Notes: generated from the sequence alone by a model not told the origin. Shown: positions 1 through 9,194, numbered from the stretch's first letter. The stretch is 64,000 nt of DNA from Paracidovorax avenae ATCC 19860 (GCF_000176855.2 NC_015138.1:1116001-1180000), one strand, 5' to 3'. Made by a program: numbers and translations.

Positions 1-16
1 CACCAAAATGCGAACG

Positions 17-36
17 CTGGGAAAATTGTTTCCCAG
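17..36. repeat. Short perfect inverted repeat upstream of first gene
   Basis: An 8-bp perfect inverted repeat (arms 17-24 and 29-36) with a 4-nt loop lies between the window edge and the first gene. The T-content after it is weak, so it may be a modest terminator of the gene to the left or a regulator site. Only its symmetry is seen. Confidence 0.4.
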
Positions 37-70
37 TGCATCATTTGTTTCAAATCGGAGGGTTCGTCCC

Positions 71-424
71 ATGTTCCAAAAAATCTTGCTGCTCGGCGGC
101 CTGGTCCTGAGCGGTGCCGCGTTCGCGGCCGACGCGGATTTCACGCTGGTCAACCGCACGGGCTATGCGCTCAACGAGGTGTACATCTCCCCGACGAAAA
201 TGGACAACTGGGGCAAGGACCGGCTGGGCAGCAACCAGCTGGCCAACGGTGCCTCGCGGAAGTTCAAGTTCGGCGATACGAAGCACTGCGTCCAGGACAT
301 CAAGGTGGTGTTCGCGGACGATGGCTCCGACGTCGAATGGGAAGGCCTGGACCTCTGCGAGCTCGACAAGATCACCCTGAAGTACAACCGCAAGACGCGC
401 GAAGTTTCGGCCGAAACCGAATAA
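71..424 (+). CDS. Small secreted protein of unknown function
   Basis: The 117-residue product starts with a clear Sec signal peptide: basic start, Leu/Gly-rich core, and a likely cut after Ala-Phe-Ala near residue 19. The mature part is about 98 residues with two cysteines, in the segments around KHCVQD and LDLCEL, that could form a periplasmic disulfide. I chose the ATG at 71 over an upstream frame start at 8 because a GGAGGG ribosome site sits at 57-62 and the signal peptide begins here. I do not recognise a named family, although similar short proteins beginning 'FTLVNRTGY' are, to my recollection, common in proteobacteria as hypotheticals. It lies 33 bases before hisD and may be co-transcribed with it, but nothing ties it to histidine synthesis. 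Confidence 0.75.
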   Translation: MFQKILLLGGLVLSGAAFAADADFTLVNRTGYALNEVYISPTKMDNWGKDRLGSNQLANGASRKFKFGDTKHCVQDIKVVFADDGSDVEWEGLDLCELDKITLKYNRKTREVSAETE

Positions 425-457
425 GCGCGGTCCCACTCCGATCCGCCTGAGAGACTT

Positions 458-1768
458 ATGAAAGCCACGCCTGCCCGCCTGCATACCGCGAGTGCCGATT
501 TCGAAGCCGCCTTCCGGGAGCGGCTGCATTGGTCCGCCGAGACCGATGCCGCCATCGAGCAGCGCGTGGCCGACATCCTGGCCGACGTGCAGGCGCGCGG
601 CGATGCGGCCGTGCTGGAATACACCCAGCGCTTCGACGGATTGCAGGCGGATTCCGTGGCGGCCCTGGAACTCTCCCAGTCGGAACTGAAGGTGGCCTTC
701 GAGACGCTGCCCGCCGCACAGCGCGATGCGCTGGAGGCGGCAACCCGCCGCGTGCGCAAGTACCACGAGGCACAGAAGAAGGCGAGCGGCGAGAGCTGGA
801 GCTACCGCGACGAGGACGGCACGCTGCTCGGCCAGAAGGTGACGCCGCTGGACCGCGTGGGCATCTACGTGCCCGGCGGCAAGGCGGCATACCCTTCCAG
901 CGTGCTGATGAATGCCATTCCGGCCCACGTGGCCGGCGTGCAGGACATCGTCATGGTGGTGCCCACGCCGCGCGGCGAGAAGAACCCGCTCGTGCTCGCG
1001 GCGGCCTACGTGGCGGGCGTGAGCCGGGCCTTCACCCTCGGGGGCGCGCAGGCCGTGGCCGCGCTGGCCTATGGCACGGCCACCGTGCCGAAGGTGGACA
1101 AGATCACCGGGCCCGGCAATGCCTACGTGGCCAGCGCCAAGAAGCGCGTGTTCGGTACGGTGGGCATCGACATGATCGCCGGCCCGAGCGAGATCCTGGT
1201 GCTGGCCGACGGCACTACGCCACCCGACTGGGTGGCGATGGACCTGTTCAGCCAGGCCGAGCACGACGAACTGGCCCAGTCCATCCTGCTGTGCCCGGAT
1301 GCCGCCTATATCGACGCCGTGCAGGCCGCCATCGACCGCCTGCTGCCCGACATGCCGCGTGCGGAGATCATCGCCAAAAGCCTCACGGGCCGCGGCGCGC
1401 TGATCCTCACGAAGGACATGGAAGAGGCCTGCGCCATCAGCAACCGCATCGCGCCCGAGCACCTGGAGGTGTCGAGCCGCGACCCGCACCGCTGGGAGCC
1501 GCTGCTGCGCCATGCGGGCGCGATCTTCCTCGGGGCCTATACCAGCGAAAGCCTGGGCGACTACTGCGCGGGCCCCAACCACGTGCTGCCCACCAGCGGC
1601 ACCGCGCGGTTCTCGTCGCCGCTGGGCGTGTACGACTTCCAGAAGCGCAGCAGCCTCATCGAGGTGAGCGAGGAGGGCGCGCAGGCGCTGGGCCGCATCG
1701 CCAGCGTGCTGGCGCACGGCGAGGGGCTGCAGGCCCATGCGCGGGCTGCGGAGATGCGGCTGAAGTGA
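458..1768 (+). CDS. hisD: Histidinol dehydrogenase HisD
   Basis: HisD carries out the last two steps of histidine synthesis, oxidising L-histidinol through histidinal to histidine with two NAD+ and a zinc ion. The 436-residue length is usual for the family. Recognisable blocks include the [10 protein letters not shown] segment, the [15 protein letters not shown] segment, the VDKITGPGN segment and the SEILVLAD segment. The Zn/active-site region QAEHDE is present, as is the C-terminal NHVLPTSG stretch. The gene starts at an ATG 33 bases after the small secreted protein. Downstream the his genes are interrupted by a DUF2917/MocR pair and a toxin-antitoxin module before hisC. The next gene is convergent with it. 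Confidence 0.97.
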   Translation: MKATPARLHTASADFEAAFRERLHWSAETDAAIEQRVADILADVQARGDAAVLEYTQRFDGLQADSVAALELSQSELKVAFETLPAAQRDALEAATRRVRKYHEAQKKASGESWSYRDEDGTLLGQKVTPLDRVGIYVPGGKAAYPSSVLMNAIPAHVAGVQDIVMVVPTPRGEKNPLVLAAAYVAGVSRAFTLGGAQAVAALAYGTATVPKVDKITGPGNAYVASAKKRVFGTVGIDMIAGPSEILVLADGTTPPDWVAMDLFSQAEHDELAQSILLCPDAAYIDAVQAAIDRLLPDMPRAEIIAKSLTGRGALILTKDMEEACAISNRIAPEHLEVSSRDPHRWEPLLRHAGAIFLGAYTSESLGDYCAGPNHVLPTSGTARFSSPLGVYDFQKRSSLIEVSEEGAQALGRIASVLAHGEGLQAHARAAEMRLK

Positions 1769-1841
1769 CATCCCCCTGAGGCGCTGTGCGCCTCCGGGCA
1801 GCAGCCGCCAGAGCCGGCAGTCCTTCGGGCACGTGTCGCGC

Positions 1842-2195
1842 TCAGGCAGCGGCACGCACGGTGCCTGCCGTGCCGTCCTGCGGCGATGCGGGATCCACCA
1901 CCCAGCGCAGCCGCAGGGGCGCGCTGCCTTCGGCGCTCACGTAGAGCCGCCCCGGCCCCGGCAGGACCAGCCGCTGGCCGGCCTCCAGGAACCAGTCGTC
2001 GCCATCGCCGTCCTGCGTGACCCAGGCGATGCCCGCCAGCACCTGTAGCGTGGCCCGGCAGCCCGGGGCACAGTCCAGCGGATGCACCGGATCGCCGGGC
2101 GCCAGCGTGGCCACGAGGGTCCGGGGGGCCTTGGCCGGGCGCGGGGCCAGTCGGCGCAGGAGGGCGAGGGGGGCGGAGGCGGTTGCGGAGTTCAT
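1842..2195 (-). CDS. DUF2917 family protein
   Basis: The 117-residue product matches what I know of the DUF2917 family, a small cupin-like fold of unknown role often encoded beside MocR-type regulators. Visible features are a central GIAWVTQDGDGDDWFLEAGQ-type stretch, typical of DUF2917, and a Leu/Pro-rich strand pattern. I chose the ATG at 2195; the longer frame upstream reads through the intergenic operator region. It is transcribed divergently from the MocR gene across 145 bases that hold an inverted repeat, so it is a plausible target of that regulator. Its 3' end is convergent with hisD. Confidence 0.75.
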   Translation of the reverse strand: MNSATASAPLALLRRLAPRPAKAPRTLVATLAPGDPVHPLDCAPGCRATLQVLAGIAWVTQDGDGDDWFLEAGQRLVLPGPGRLYVSAEGSAPLRLRWVVDPASPQDGTAGTVRAAA

Positions 2196-2305
2196 GCCGT
2201 CCACTGTGCCGGCGCCGGGCGGGGGGTGACAGCCGCAGGCACGGGGCAGATGGACCAGCACAGATGCCGGCCGCGTGGCGTCTGTATTGCCTGCATTGCC
2301 GGGCA

Positions 2306-2340
2306 TCTGTATCGATTCTGGCGTCGTGGAGCGATACAGA
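2306..2340. promoter_or_regulatory. Candidate MocR operator in the divergent DUF2917/MocR promoter
   Basis: A perfect 9-bp inverted repeat, TCTGTATCG at 2306-2314 and CGATACAGA at 2332-2340, with a 17-bp spacer sits directly before the MocR start. A third, near-matching direct copy (TCTGTATTG) is at 2281-2289. MocR/PdxR-type regulators are known to bind combinations of direct and inverted half-sites in the divergent spacer, so this is a good candidate operator for self-control and control of the DUF2917 gene. The right arm overlaps the likely -10 region. Confidence 0.65.
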
Positions 2341-3810
2341 ATGGACGCAATGTCCGACCTCGATTCCACACCGCTGTACCTGCAGATCGCTTCGCAGATG
2401 GCCGAGCTGATCCGCAACGGCACGCTCGCGCGTGGCGCGCGCATGCCTTCCGTGCGCGAACTGTCCCGCCAGCGCGGCGTCGCCCAGAGCACGGTGGTGC
2501 AGGCCTACCACTGGCTGGAGGACACGCGCCTGATCGCCGCCCGCCCGCGCTCGGGCTATTTCGTGGCGCCACGGCCGGCCGTGCTGCCGGAGCCGACGGT
2601 GTCCCGGGGGCTGCGCCGTCCGCGCGACGTGTCCGTGGACTGGCTGGGCCAGCGCATCCTGGGCACGCCGCAGCCGGCCGATGTGGTGTCGTTCAGCAGC
2701 GGCACGCCGGGCCCGGACCTGCTCGATGTGGATCGCGTGCGGCGCGCGGTCGCCCGGTCGGTGCAGCGTCACCGCCACCTGCTGTGCATGTATCCCTCAT
2801 CCGAGGGGCACGAGGAGGCGCGGCGCGCCATCGCGCGCTATGCCGTGGGCATGGGCTGCAGCCTGGATCCGGAGCGCATCCTCGTCACCGGTGGCTGCAT
2901 GGACGCCATCAGCCTGTGCCTGCGGGCGGTCACGCAGCCGGGCGATGTGGTGGCCCTGGAGTCGCCCACGCATTTTTCCTTCCTGGAACTGCTGCAGGGG
3001 TTGCACCTGAAGGTGCTGGAGATTCCCACCCATCCACGGCACGGCATCTCGCTGGACGCCCTGCAGCTGGCGCTGGAAACGCAGCCGGTGAAGGCCCTGA
3101 TCGTGGTGCCCACGCTCAGCAACCCGCTCGGGGCCTGCATGCCCCAGCCGGAGCGGCGCCGGCTCGCCCAGATGGCCGCGCGCCACGGGCTCGCGGTGAT
3201 CGAGGACGCGGTGTACAACGACCTCGCGGAGCAGGAGGAGCACCGCCGCACCGTGAAATCGCACGACACCGCGGGCCACGTGATGCTGTGCAGTTCGTTT
3301 TCCAAGACGCTCGCGCCCGGGCTGCGGCTCGGCTGGCTGGAGGGGGGCCGCTGGACGGAGCAGTTGCGCCAGATGAAGGACCTGCAGGCGGGCGGGCAGT
3401 CCCCGGTGCTGGAGCTGGCGCTGGCCGACCTGATGCTGCAGACCGGGCATGCCGCGGCGATGCGCCAGCTGCGCACGGCCGTGGCGGCGCGCATGGATGC
3501 CGTGCGGCATGCCATCGCGCAGTCGTTCCCGCCGGGCACGCGGGTGAGCGATCCGCCCGGCGGGCTGCTGCTGTGGGTGGAACTGCCGCGGGGTCTGGAC
3601 ACCCTGCAACTGCACCAGGCCTGCCTGCAGGAGCGCATCCTCGTGCCGCCCGGCACCGTGTTCGGCACCGGTGGGCGCTTCCGCAACTGCCTGCGGATCG
3701 GCGTGGGCGGCGACTGGACCGACCACCACGCGGCCGCGCTGCGGCAGGTGGGCGCCATTGCCTGCGCGATGGGGGCGAAGGCAGGGCATCCCGAAAAAGC
3801 CCCGGCTTGA
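2341..3810 (+). CDS. MocR-type regulator: GntR winged helix fused to aminotransferase-like domain
   Basis: The 489-residue protein joins a GntR-type winged helix (about residues 10-78, with the RMPSVRELSRQRGVAQSTV helix-turn-helix) to a fold-type I aminotransferase domain (about 110-485). The PLP-binding lysine is expected at K322 in SSFSKTLAPG and the PLP-contacting Asp at D289 in VIEDAVY. MocR proteins usually act as ligand-sensing transcription factors rather than enzymes. A second in-frame ATG at 2350 is an equally possible start; nothing resembling a strong ribosome site precedes either, which suggests a leaderless message. Gene order suggests that the vapBC pair and hisC could be read from the same strand after it. 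The effector is not predictable from sequence. Confidence 0.9.
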   Translation: MDAMSDLDSTPLYLQIASQMAELIRNGTLARGARMPSVRELSRQRGVAQSTVVQAYHWLEDTRLIAARPRSGYFVAPRPAVLPEPTVSRGLRRPRDVSVDWLGQRILGTPQPADVVSFSSGTPGPDLLDVDRVRRAVARSVQRHRHLLCMYPSSEGHEEARRAIARYAVGMGCSLDPERILVTGGCMDAISLCLRAVTQPGDVVALESPTHFSFLELLQGLHLKVLEIPTHPRHGISLDALQLALETQPVKALIVVPTLSNPLGACMPQPERRRLAQMAARHGLAVIEDAVYNDLAEQEEHRRTVKSHDTAGHVMLCSSFSKTLAPGLRLGWLEGGRWTEQLRQMKDLQAGGQSPVLELALADLMLQTGHAAAMRQLRTAVAARMDAVRHAIAQSFPPGTRVSDPPGGLLLWVELPRGLDTLQLHQACLQERILVPPGTVFGTGGRFRNCLRIGVGGDWTDHHAAALRQVGAIACAMGAKAGHPEKAPA

Positions 3811-3816
3811 AGGCGG

Positions 3817-3845
3817 CACGAAGTTCGTGTCGCACGAACTTCGTG
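3817..3845. promoter_or_regulatory. Double-palindrome operator/hairpin before vapB
   Basis: Two 13-bp elements, CACGAAGTTCGTG at 3817-3829 and CACGAACTTCGTG at 3833-3845, are perfect reverse complements of each other. Each is also a near palindrome (CACGAA-N-TTCGTG), giving four half-sites. This is what an autoregulated ribbon-helix-helix antitoxin operator looks like. The same hairpin is followed by a T run (3850-3853) six bases after the MocR stop, so it may also terminate the MocR transcript. Confidence 0.65.
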
Positions 3846-3861
3846 ACATTTTTCGGCTACC

Positions 3862-4107
3862 ATGGCTTCCGTGAAAAACGTCACCGTCACCATGGACGAC
3901 ACCGTCGCCGAATGGGCCCGCGTCGAGGCGGCCCGGCGGGGCACGAGCGTGTCACGCATGCTGGGCGAATGGCTGGCGGAAAAGATGCGGCAGGAAGACG
4001 CGTATGCGCAGGCCATGCGCGAGGCGCTGGCCTTCGAAAGCTGGGGCGCTTCGTCCCGGCCCTACCTGGCAAGGCCCGAGCTGCAGGAGCGCGAGGCCGC
4101 GCCATGA
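3862..4107 (+). CDS. Ribbon-helix-helix antitoxin (VapB/CopG-like)
   Basis: The 81-residue protein has an N-terminal ribbon-helix-helix DNA-binding segment: a VKNVTVTMDD beta strand, then helices containing WARVEAARRGTSVSRMLGEWLAE. A C-terminal tail would wrap the toxin. It is expected to neutralise the PIN toxin encoded immediately downstream and to repress its own promoter through the double palindrome at 3817-3845. There is no clear ribosome site before the ATG. The stop overlaps the toxin start in an ATGA junction, so the two are translationally coupled. Confidence 0.85.
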   Translation: MASVKNVTVTMDDTVAEWARVEAARRGTSVSRMLGEWLAEKMRQEDAYAQAMREALAFESWGASSRPYLARPELQEREAAP

Positions 4108-4553
4108 ATACCCCGCTGTTCGTGGATACCGGCGTGCTGCTCAGCAGCGTGGACGACCGCGATCCCGTCCGCCAGGCCCGCGCCCGCGAATGGCTAGCGC
4201 TGTGCTGGAACACGCGCCGCGGGCGCATCAGCTCGCAGGTGCTCAATGAGCTCTACCACAACGCCGTGGCCTGCTTCCCCGGACCGCAGACGCTGCACCT
4301 GGTGCGCGCGCAGGTGCGCCGCCTGCGCGTCTGGCAGCCGCCGCACCTCGATGCCTACGTGGTCGATGGCGCCTGGGACCTGCAGGACCGCTACGGCTTG
4401 AACTACTGGAACGCGCTCATCGTCGCGTCCGCGCACCAGCAGGGCTGCCGCCATGTGCTGGGCGACGTGCTGCCGCACGGGCAGCGCTACGACGCGGTGC
4501 GCGCCGTGAACCCTTTTCTCCTGGCTCCCGACGAACTGGAATCGCTCGAATGA
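4104..4553 (+). CDS. PIN-domain ribonuclease toxin (VapC-like)
   Basis: The 149-residue PIN-domain protein begins with a strand carrying the first acidic metal ligand (LFVDTGVLLSS, D8). An internal Asn-Glu (SQVLNELYHN) and an Asp in WDLQDRYGLNYWNALIVASA supply further metal-site residues. VapC toxins cut tRNA or rRNA when the antitoxin is degraded. It overlaps the antitoxin gene by four bases upstream and hisC by four bases downstream (ATGA at 4550), so it sits inside the his transcription unit. This placement is unusual: loss of the module could affect hisC expression, and hisC coupling would stabilise the module. Confidence 0.85.
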   Translation: MNTPLFVDTGVLLSSVDDRDPVRQARAREWLALCWNTRRGRISSQVLNELYHNAVACFPGPQTLHLVRAQVRRLRVWQPPHLDAYVVDGAWDLQDRYGLNYWNALIVASAHQQGCRHVLGDVLPHGQRYDAVRAVNPFLLAPDELESLE

Positions 4554-5662
4554 CCGACACCCTTGCCGCCGCGCTCGGCCGCATCCGCCCCGACGTCCGC
4601 GCCATGCATGCCTACGCGGTGCAGCCCGCCACCGGCGTGCTCAAGATGGACGCGATGGAAAACCCCTTCCCGCTGCCGCCGGAGCTGCAGGAGGCGCTGG
4701 GCCGGCGCCTGGGCACCCTGGCACTGAACCGCTACCCCGGCGCGCGTCTGGCCGATCTGAAGCAGGCGCTCGCCGCGCACATCGGCATGCCGGAGGGCTT
4801 CTCGATGGTGCTGGGCAATGGCTCCGACGAGATCATCACGCTGCTGGCGCTGGCCTGCGCGCGGCCCGGCACGGGCGAGCGCGCGACCATGCTCGCGCCC
4901 ATGCCGGGGTTCGTGATGTACCCGATGAGCGCGCAGTTGCAGGGCCTGGATTTCGTGGGCGTGCCGCTCACGGCCGATTTCGAGCTGGATGAACCGGCCA
5001 TGCTCGCCGCCATCGCCCGGCACCGCCCGGCCATCACCTACCTGGCTTACCCGAACAACCCCACGGCCACGCTGTGGGACGAGGGGGCGGTGCAGCGCGT
5101 CATCGACGCGGTGGGCGCGCAGGGCGGCATCGTGGTCATGGACGAGGCGTACCAGCCTTTCGCGAGCCGCACCTGGCTGGACCGCATGCGCGCCGAGCCC
5201 GCCCGCAACGCCCACGTGCTGCTCATGCGCACGCTCAGCAAGTTCGGCCTGGCGGGCGTGCGCCTGGGCTACCTGGCCGGGCCGGCGGCGCTGGTGGACG
5301 AGATCGAGAAGGTGCGCCCCCCCTACAACGTGAGCGTGCTCAACTGCGAGGCGGCGCTCTTCGCGCTGGAGCATGCGCCGGTGTTCGCCGCGCAGGCGGC
5401 CGAGCTGCGCGCCGCGCGCACCGGGCTGGTCGCCGCGCTGCGCGCCATGCCGGGCATCGAGCGCGTGTGGGACAGCGAGGCCAACATGGTGCTCGTGCGC
5501 GTGCCCGACGCGGCACGGGCCTTCGAGGGCATGAAAGCCCGCAAGGTTCTCGTCAAGAACGTTTCTACAATGCATCCCTTGCTGGCCCGCTGCCTGCGCC
5601 TCACGGTGGGCAGCGAGGCCGACAATGCCCGGATGCTCGACGCACTCCAGGCTTCCCTATGA
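4550..5662 (+). CDS. hisC: Histidinol-phosphate aminotransferase HisC
   Basis: HisC transfers an amino group from glutamate to imidazole-acetol phosphate, giving histidinol phosphate. The 370-residue fold-type I aminotransferase shows the YPNNPT segment, the [10 protein letters not shown] segment with the PLP-ring Asp, the PLP-lysine motif [10 protein letters not shown], and a C-terminal arginine in CLRLTVG that would bind the substrate carboxylate or phosphate. The start overlaps the stop of the PIN toxin gene and the stop overlaps the hisB start, both as ATGA junctions, so translation is coupled on both sides. Confidence 0.96.
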   Translation: MTDTLAAALGRIRPDVRAMHAYAVQPATGVLKMDAMENPFPLPPELQEALGRRLGTLALNRYPGARLADLKQALAAHIGMPEGFSMVLGNGSDEIITLLALACARPGTGERATMLAPMPGFVMYPMSAQLQGLDFVGVPLTADFELDEPAMLAAIARHRPAITYLAYPNNPTATLWDEGAVQRVIDAVGAQGGIVVMDEAYQPFASRTWLDRMRAEPARNAHVLLMRTLSKFGLAGVRLGYLAGPAALVDEIEKVRPPYNVSVLNCEAALFALEHAPVFAAQAAELRAARTGLVAALRAMPGIERVWDSEANMVLVRVPDAARAFEGMKARKVLVKNVSTMHPLLARCLRLTVGSEADNARMLDALQASL

Positions 5663-6288
5663 CTTCCTCCGCACTCGTTCCCTCCACCGCCTCCGAGGGC
5701 GACCGCATCGCCGAGGTCGCCCGCAATACCGCCGAGACCCGCATCCGCGTGCGCGTGAACCTCGACGGCACGGGCGCTGCGCGCCTGTCCTCGGGCATCG
5801 GCTTCTTCGACCACATGCTCGACCAGATCGCGCGGCACGGCCTGATCGACCTGGACATCGAGTGCGAGGGCGACCTGCACATCGACGGCCACCACACGGT
5901 GGAAGACGTGGGCATCACGCTGGGCCAGGCGTTCGCGCGGGCCGTGGGCGACAAGAAGGGCATCCGCCGCTACGGCCATGCCTACGTGCCGCTCGACGAG
6001 GCGCTCTCGCGCGTGGTGGTCGATTTCTCGGGCCGTCCGGGCCTGCACATGGACGTGAAGTTCACGGCCGGCAGCATCGGGCAACTCGATACCCAGCTGG
6101 TGTACGAGTTCTTCCAGGGCTTCGTGAACCATGCAGGCGTGACGCTGCACATCGACAACCTGAAGGGCTTCAATGCGCACCACCAGTGCGAGACGATCTT
6201 CAAGGCCTTCGCGCGGGCGCTGCGTTTCGCGCTGGAGCGCGATCCGCGCTCGGCCGGCGTCATTCCTTCCACCAAAGGCTCGCTGTAG
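5659..6288 (+). CDS. hisB: Imidazoleglycerol-phosphate dehydratase HisB
   Basis: HisB dehydrates imidazole glycerol phosphate to imidazole acetol phosphate. At 209 residues it is the monofunctional form, lacking the phosphatase half found in enterobacteria. The manganese-binding histidine motifs are present: HHTVEDVG and HHQCET, along with FFDHMLDQ. Histidinol phosphatase must come from elsewhere in the genome, as none is seen here. The N-terminal 20 residues are low in conservation. It overlaps hisC by four bases and is two bases from hisH. Confidence 0.97.
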   Translation: MTSSALVPSTASEGDRIAEVARNTAETRIRVRVNLDGTGAARLSSGIGFFDHMLDQIARHGLIDLDIECEGDLHIDGHHTVEDVGITLGQAFARAVGDKKGIRRYGHAYVPLDEALSRVVVDFSGRPGLHMDVKFTAGSIGQLDTQLVYEFFQGFVNHAGVTLHIDNLKGFNAHHQCETIFKAFARALRFALERDPRSAGVIPSTKGSL

Positions 6289-6290
6289 CC

Positions 6291-6959
6291 ATGAACCTTG
6301 AATCGAAGACCGTCGCCGTCGTGGATTACGGCATGGGCAACTTGCGCTCGGTTTCGCAGGCCGTGCAGGCCGCCGCCGAAGGCAGCGGCTGGGCCGTGGT
6401 CGTGACCTCGCGCCCCGAGGACGTGCGCGCCGCGCAGCGCGTGGTGCTGCCGGGGCAGGGCGCGATGCCCGACTGCATGCGCGAACTGCGCGAATCCGGC
6501 CTGCAGGAATCCGTGCTGGAGGCCGCAGCGTCGAAGCCGCTCTTCGGTGTCTGCGTGGGCATGCAGATGCTGCTGGACCACAGCGCAGAGGGCGACACCC
6601 CGGGCCTGGGGCTGATTCCCGGCGACGTGGTGCGCTTCGAGCTGGCCGGCCGCCTGCAGCCGGACGGCAGCCGGTTCAAGGTGCCCCAGATGGGCTGGAA
6701 CCGGGTGCGGCAGATGCCGCACGGCGGGACCGTGCATCCCGTGTGGGCCGGCATTCCCGACGAAAGCTACTTTTATTTCGTGCACAGTTTCCATGCGTTG
6801 CCGCGCGATGCGGCGCACACTGCAGGGGAAACCGATTACGGCGGGCGCTTTGCATCCGCCGTGGCTCGCGATAATATTTTTGCCACGCAATTCCATCCCG
6901 AGAAAAGTTCCGAGCACGGCCTGGCGCTCTACCGCAACTTCCTCCACTGGAATCCCTGA
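6291..6959 (+). CDS. hisH: Imidazole glycerol phosphate synthase glutaminase subunit HisH
   Basis: HisH is the class I glutamine amidotransferase that feeds ammonia to HisF. The 222-residue protein begins with the typical [14 protein letters not shown] strand-loop. It has the nucleophile Cys88 in GVCVGMQML and the His-Glu of the triad in [12 protein letters not shown]. Its partner hisF lies about 20 kb away at 27015, separated by the Pel locus, although the two proteins must form a stoichiometric complex. Confidence 0.97.
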   Translation: MNLESKTVAVVDYGMGNLRSVSQAVQAAAEGSGWAVVVTSRPEDVRAAQRVVLPGQGAMPDCMRELRESGLQESVLEAAASKPLFGVCVGMQMLLDHSAEGDTPGLGLIPGDVVRFELAGRLQPDGSRFKVPQMGWNRVRQMPHGGTVHPVWAGIPDESYFYFVHSFHALPRDAAHTAGETDYGGRFASAVARDNIFATQFHPEKSSEHGLALYRNFLHWNP

Positions 6960-7052
6960 GCATTCCCCCGCTTCTTCCTTCCCTCTTTCTTCCACCCCCG
7001 GCCGGCACTGGCACGCCCCTGCCACGGCACATTCCCACCTCGTCATTCCATC
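6960..7052 (+). other. Pyrimidine-rich spacer before hisA
   Basis: The 93-base gap between hisH and hisA is a strand-biased C/T tract in its first half (about 6961-7000) with almost no purines. A similar tract precedes hisF (26957-27003) and another lies upstream of the MFS transporter gene (42361-42412). Purine-free single-stranded RNA of this kind could be a Rho loading site or a spacer that lacks structure. No promoter is evident. Confidence 0.4.
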
Positions 7053-7799
7053 ATGCTGCTCATCCCCGCCATCGACCTCAAGGACGGACACTGCGTACGC
7101 CTCAAGCAAGGTGACATGGATCAATCGACCACCTTCGGCGAAGACCCGGCAGCCATGGCGCGCAAGTGGGTGGATGCCGGGGCGCGGCGCCTGCACCTCG
7201 TGGACCTGAACGGCGCCTTCGCCGGCACGCCCAAGAACTACGCGGCGATCAAGGCCATCCTCAAGGAGGTGGGCGACGACCTGCCCGTGCAGCTCGGCGG
7301 CGGCATCCGCGACCTGGACACGATCGAGAAATACATCGACGGCGGGTTGCGCTACGTGATCATCGGCACCGCGGCGGTCAAGAACCCCGGCTTCCTGAAG
7401 GACGCCTGCAGCGCCTTCGGCGGCCACATCATCGTGGGCCTGGACGCCAAGGACGGCAAGGTGGCCACGGACGGCTGGAGCAAGCTGACCGGCCACGAGG
7501 TGGTCGATCTCGCGAAGAAGTTCGAGGACTGGGGCGTCGAGTCCATCGTCTACACCGACATCGGCCGCGACGGCATGCTGTCGGGCATCAACATCGACGC
7601 CACGGTGAAGCTGGCGCAGGCCCTCACCATTCCCGTGATCGCTTCCGGCGGCCTGGCCGGCATGGCCGACATCGACAAGCTCTGCGCGGTGGAGAGCGAA
7701 GGCGTGGAAGGCGTCATCTGCGGCCGGGCGATCTACTCCGGCGACCTCGACTTCGCCGCGGCGCAGGCGCGTGCGGACGAACTGAACGGCGCGGCCTGA
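7053..7799 (+). CDS. hisA: Phosphoribosylformimino-5-aminoimidazole carboxamide ribotide isomerase HisA
   Basis: HisA catalyses the Amadori rearrangement of ProFAR to PRFAR. The 248-residue (beta-alpha)8 barrel has the catalytic Asp8 in [11 protein letters not shown]. It has the half-barrel repeat phosphate-binding motifs, QLGGGIRD in the first half and ASGGLAG in the second, and a second catalytic Asp in YTDIGRDGM. It is the last his gene of this block. A GC-rich hairpin follows and the next genes are convergent. Confidence 0.97.
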   Translation: MLLIPAIDLKDGHCVRLKQGDMDQSTTFGEDPAAMARKWVDAGARRLHLVDLNGAFAGTPKNYAAIKAILKEVGDDLPVQLGGGIRDLDTIEKYIDGGLRYVIIGTAAVKNPGFLKDACSAFGGHIIVGLDAKDGKVATDGWSKLTGHEVVDLAKKFEDWGVESIVYTDIGRDGMLSGINIDATVKLAQALTIPVIASGGLAGMADIDKLCAVESEGVEGVICGRAIYSGDLDFAAAQARADELNGAA

Positions 7800-7804
7800 T
7801 CCGG

Positions 7805-7834
7805 CGCCTGCGCCGCAGGGCGCAGGCGGTGTTT
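7805..7834 (+). terminator. Hairpin terminator after hisA
   Basis: A perfect 10-bp GC-rich stem (7805-7814 with 7819-7828, loop GCAG) begins five bases after the hisA stop and is followed by GTGTTT. The T run is short, so this is a moderate intrinsic terminator. The stem may also serve the convergent lipoprotein gene. Confidence 0.6.
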
Positions 7835-7838
7835 CCCG

Positions 7839-9041
7839 TCAGCAGCCGATGGGCGTGCGCCCCTGGTTCACGGCCGCCACGGTCTGCAGCAGGGCCGTCC
7901 AGTACGAGGGCAGCGAGGCCCACGGGTTGCCGATGTCGTTCACCGGGTCGTACTGCAGGTCCGTCATGTAGATGGGGCCGGCGTTGTAGAGCGCGGATGC
8001 GGCGGACTGCACGGCCTTCTGCATGTCGGCGCAGGTGGCGGTGTTGTGCACCAGCGAACTCTGGCGGCTGTTGGCCAGGGTGTAGAGCCAGGGGGTGGTG
8101 CGTGGATCGTAGGTGGCGTAGCTGCTGTTGCGCGCCTCGAAGGTGACCAGCACGTCGGCCGCCGAGGCGTAGTCGGCGGTGTTCGGCACCATGCCCGGGT
8201 TGCCGATCACGCGCAGGCTGGAATCTTTGGCCTTGATGTAGGCGTAGATCTCGCGGTATCCGGCCAGCATGGCCGCGTCGGAGGACATTTCATCGAGGAA
8301 GATGCCGCTGATCGCGTTGCGACCGTAGAGCGTGAAATACGCCTCGATGTTGGCCTTCACGGTGGCCAGCGGGCGCTTCCCGTAGCCCGTGTACACGTAG
8401 CCCACCACCTTGCCGCCGGCGGCGACGAACTGGTTGAGCGCGCTCACGTAGGCCGGGTCCGCCGTGTCGAATTCGCCGTTGTCGGGGTTCATGATGGCGG
8501 TGACCTGCACGCCGGGGTTGGCGGCGGCGCCGCTGGCCATGCGGCTCCATTCGGTGCCGGAAGCGGGCGAGAAATAGGCCGGCACCAGCACTTCCATCGG
8601 CGCGGGGGCGGGGCGCAGGTAGATGACGCGCGTGGCCGTCGCGGTGGCGTTCGCCGACGACGAGGCCACCGATACGGAGGCGCTGAGCTGCTGGCGGCCC
8701 GGCGTGGCGCCGTTGAACGTGACCGTCGCCACGCCGGAGCGCGTGGTGCCCGTGGCGGAGAACGTGCCTGGGGACACCGCGAAACTGACCGGCGTGCCGT
8801 CCGCGGCAGCCGCGCCGTTCACCGTGACCTGCGCGCTCAGCGACAGGGCGGCGCCCGCGGTGGAGATCGTCTCCGCATCGGGGCCCGAGAATGCGATGGC
8901 GACGGTGGTGGGGTTCGAGGGGTTGGTCGGGTTGGTCGGTGTCGTGCCGTTCGAAGAGCCGCCGCCTCCACCGCCGCAGGCGGCGATCAGGGCGGCCAGC
9001 GACAGGCTGCACCAGCGGGCAACGGGGGACATACGGGCCAT
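7839..9041 (-). CDS. Sph3/spherulin-4-like lipoprotein, candidate GalNAc-polymer hydrolase (copy 1)
   Basis: The 400-residue protein has a lipoprotein signal (lipobox Ile-Ala-Ala-Cys, Cys22), then a Gly/Ser/Thr/Pro linker. An Ig-like beta domain spans about residues 45-140 and a spherulin-4-type TIM-barrel domain about 148-398. Fungal Sph3 (GH135) cuts N-acetylgalactosamine polymers using an adjacent Asp-Glu pair and a later Glu. Corresponding residues here appear to be D250-E251 in GIFLDEMSS and E302 in VTFEARNSS. It lies at the end of the pel operon on the same strand, next to a paralog, so processing of Pel is the natural guess. I chose the ATG at 9041 because a ribosome site (CAGGAA) precedes it and the signal peptide begins there. 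Confidence 0.75.
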   Translation of the reverse strand: MARMSPVARWCSLSLAALIAACGGGGGGSSNGTTPTNPTNPSNPTTVAIAFSGPDAETISTAGAALSLSAQVTVNGAAAADGTPVSFAVSPGTFSATGTTRSGVATVTFNGATPGRQQLSASVSVASSSANATATATRVIYLRPAPAPMEVLVPAYFSPASGTEWSRMASGAAANPGVQVTAIMNPDNGEFDTADPAYVSALNQFVAAGGKVVGYVYTGYGKRPLATVKANIEAYFTLYGRNAISGIFLDEMSSDAAMLAGYREIYAYIKAKDSSLRVIGNPGMVPNTADYASAADVLVTFEARNSSYATYDPRTTPWLYTLANSRQSSLVHNTATCADMQKAVQSAASALYNAGPIYMTDLQYDPVNDIGNPWASLPSYWTALLQTVAAVNQGRTPIGC

Positions 9042-9194
9042 GGCGATTCCTGTCTGGATAAGAACGAAGCGGTCGGACGGATTGTGTTGCGGTCCGGCCT
9101 GCGTAGTTTTGACGATTTCTGTGGTTCTTGTAAATTTTCGACACAATTTGGCGGAAAGGCGCCGGGAAATGCTCGGCAGTGCTCAACCAGGAGC

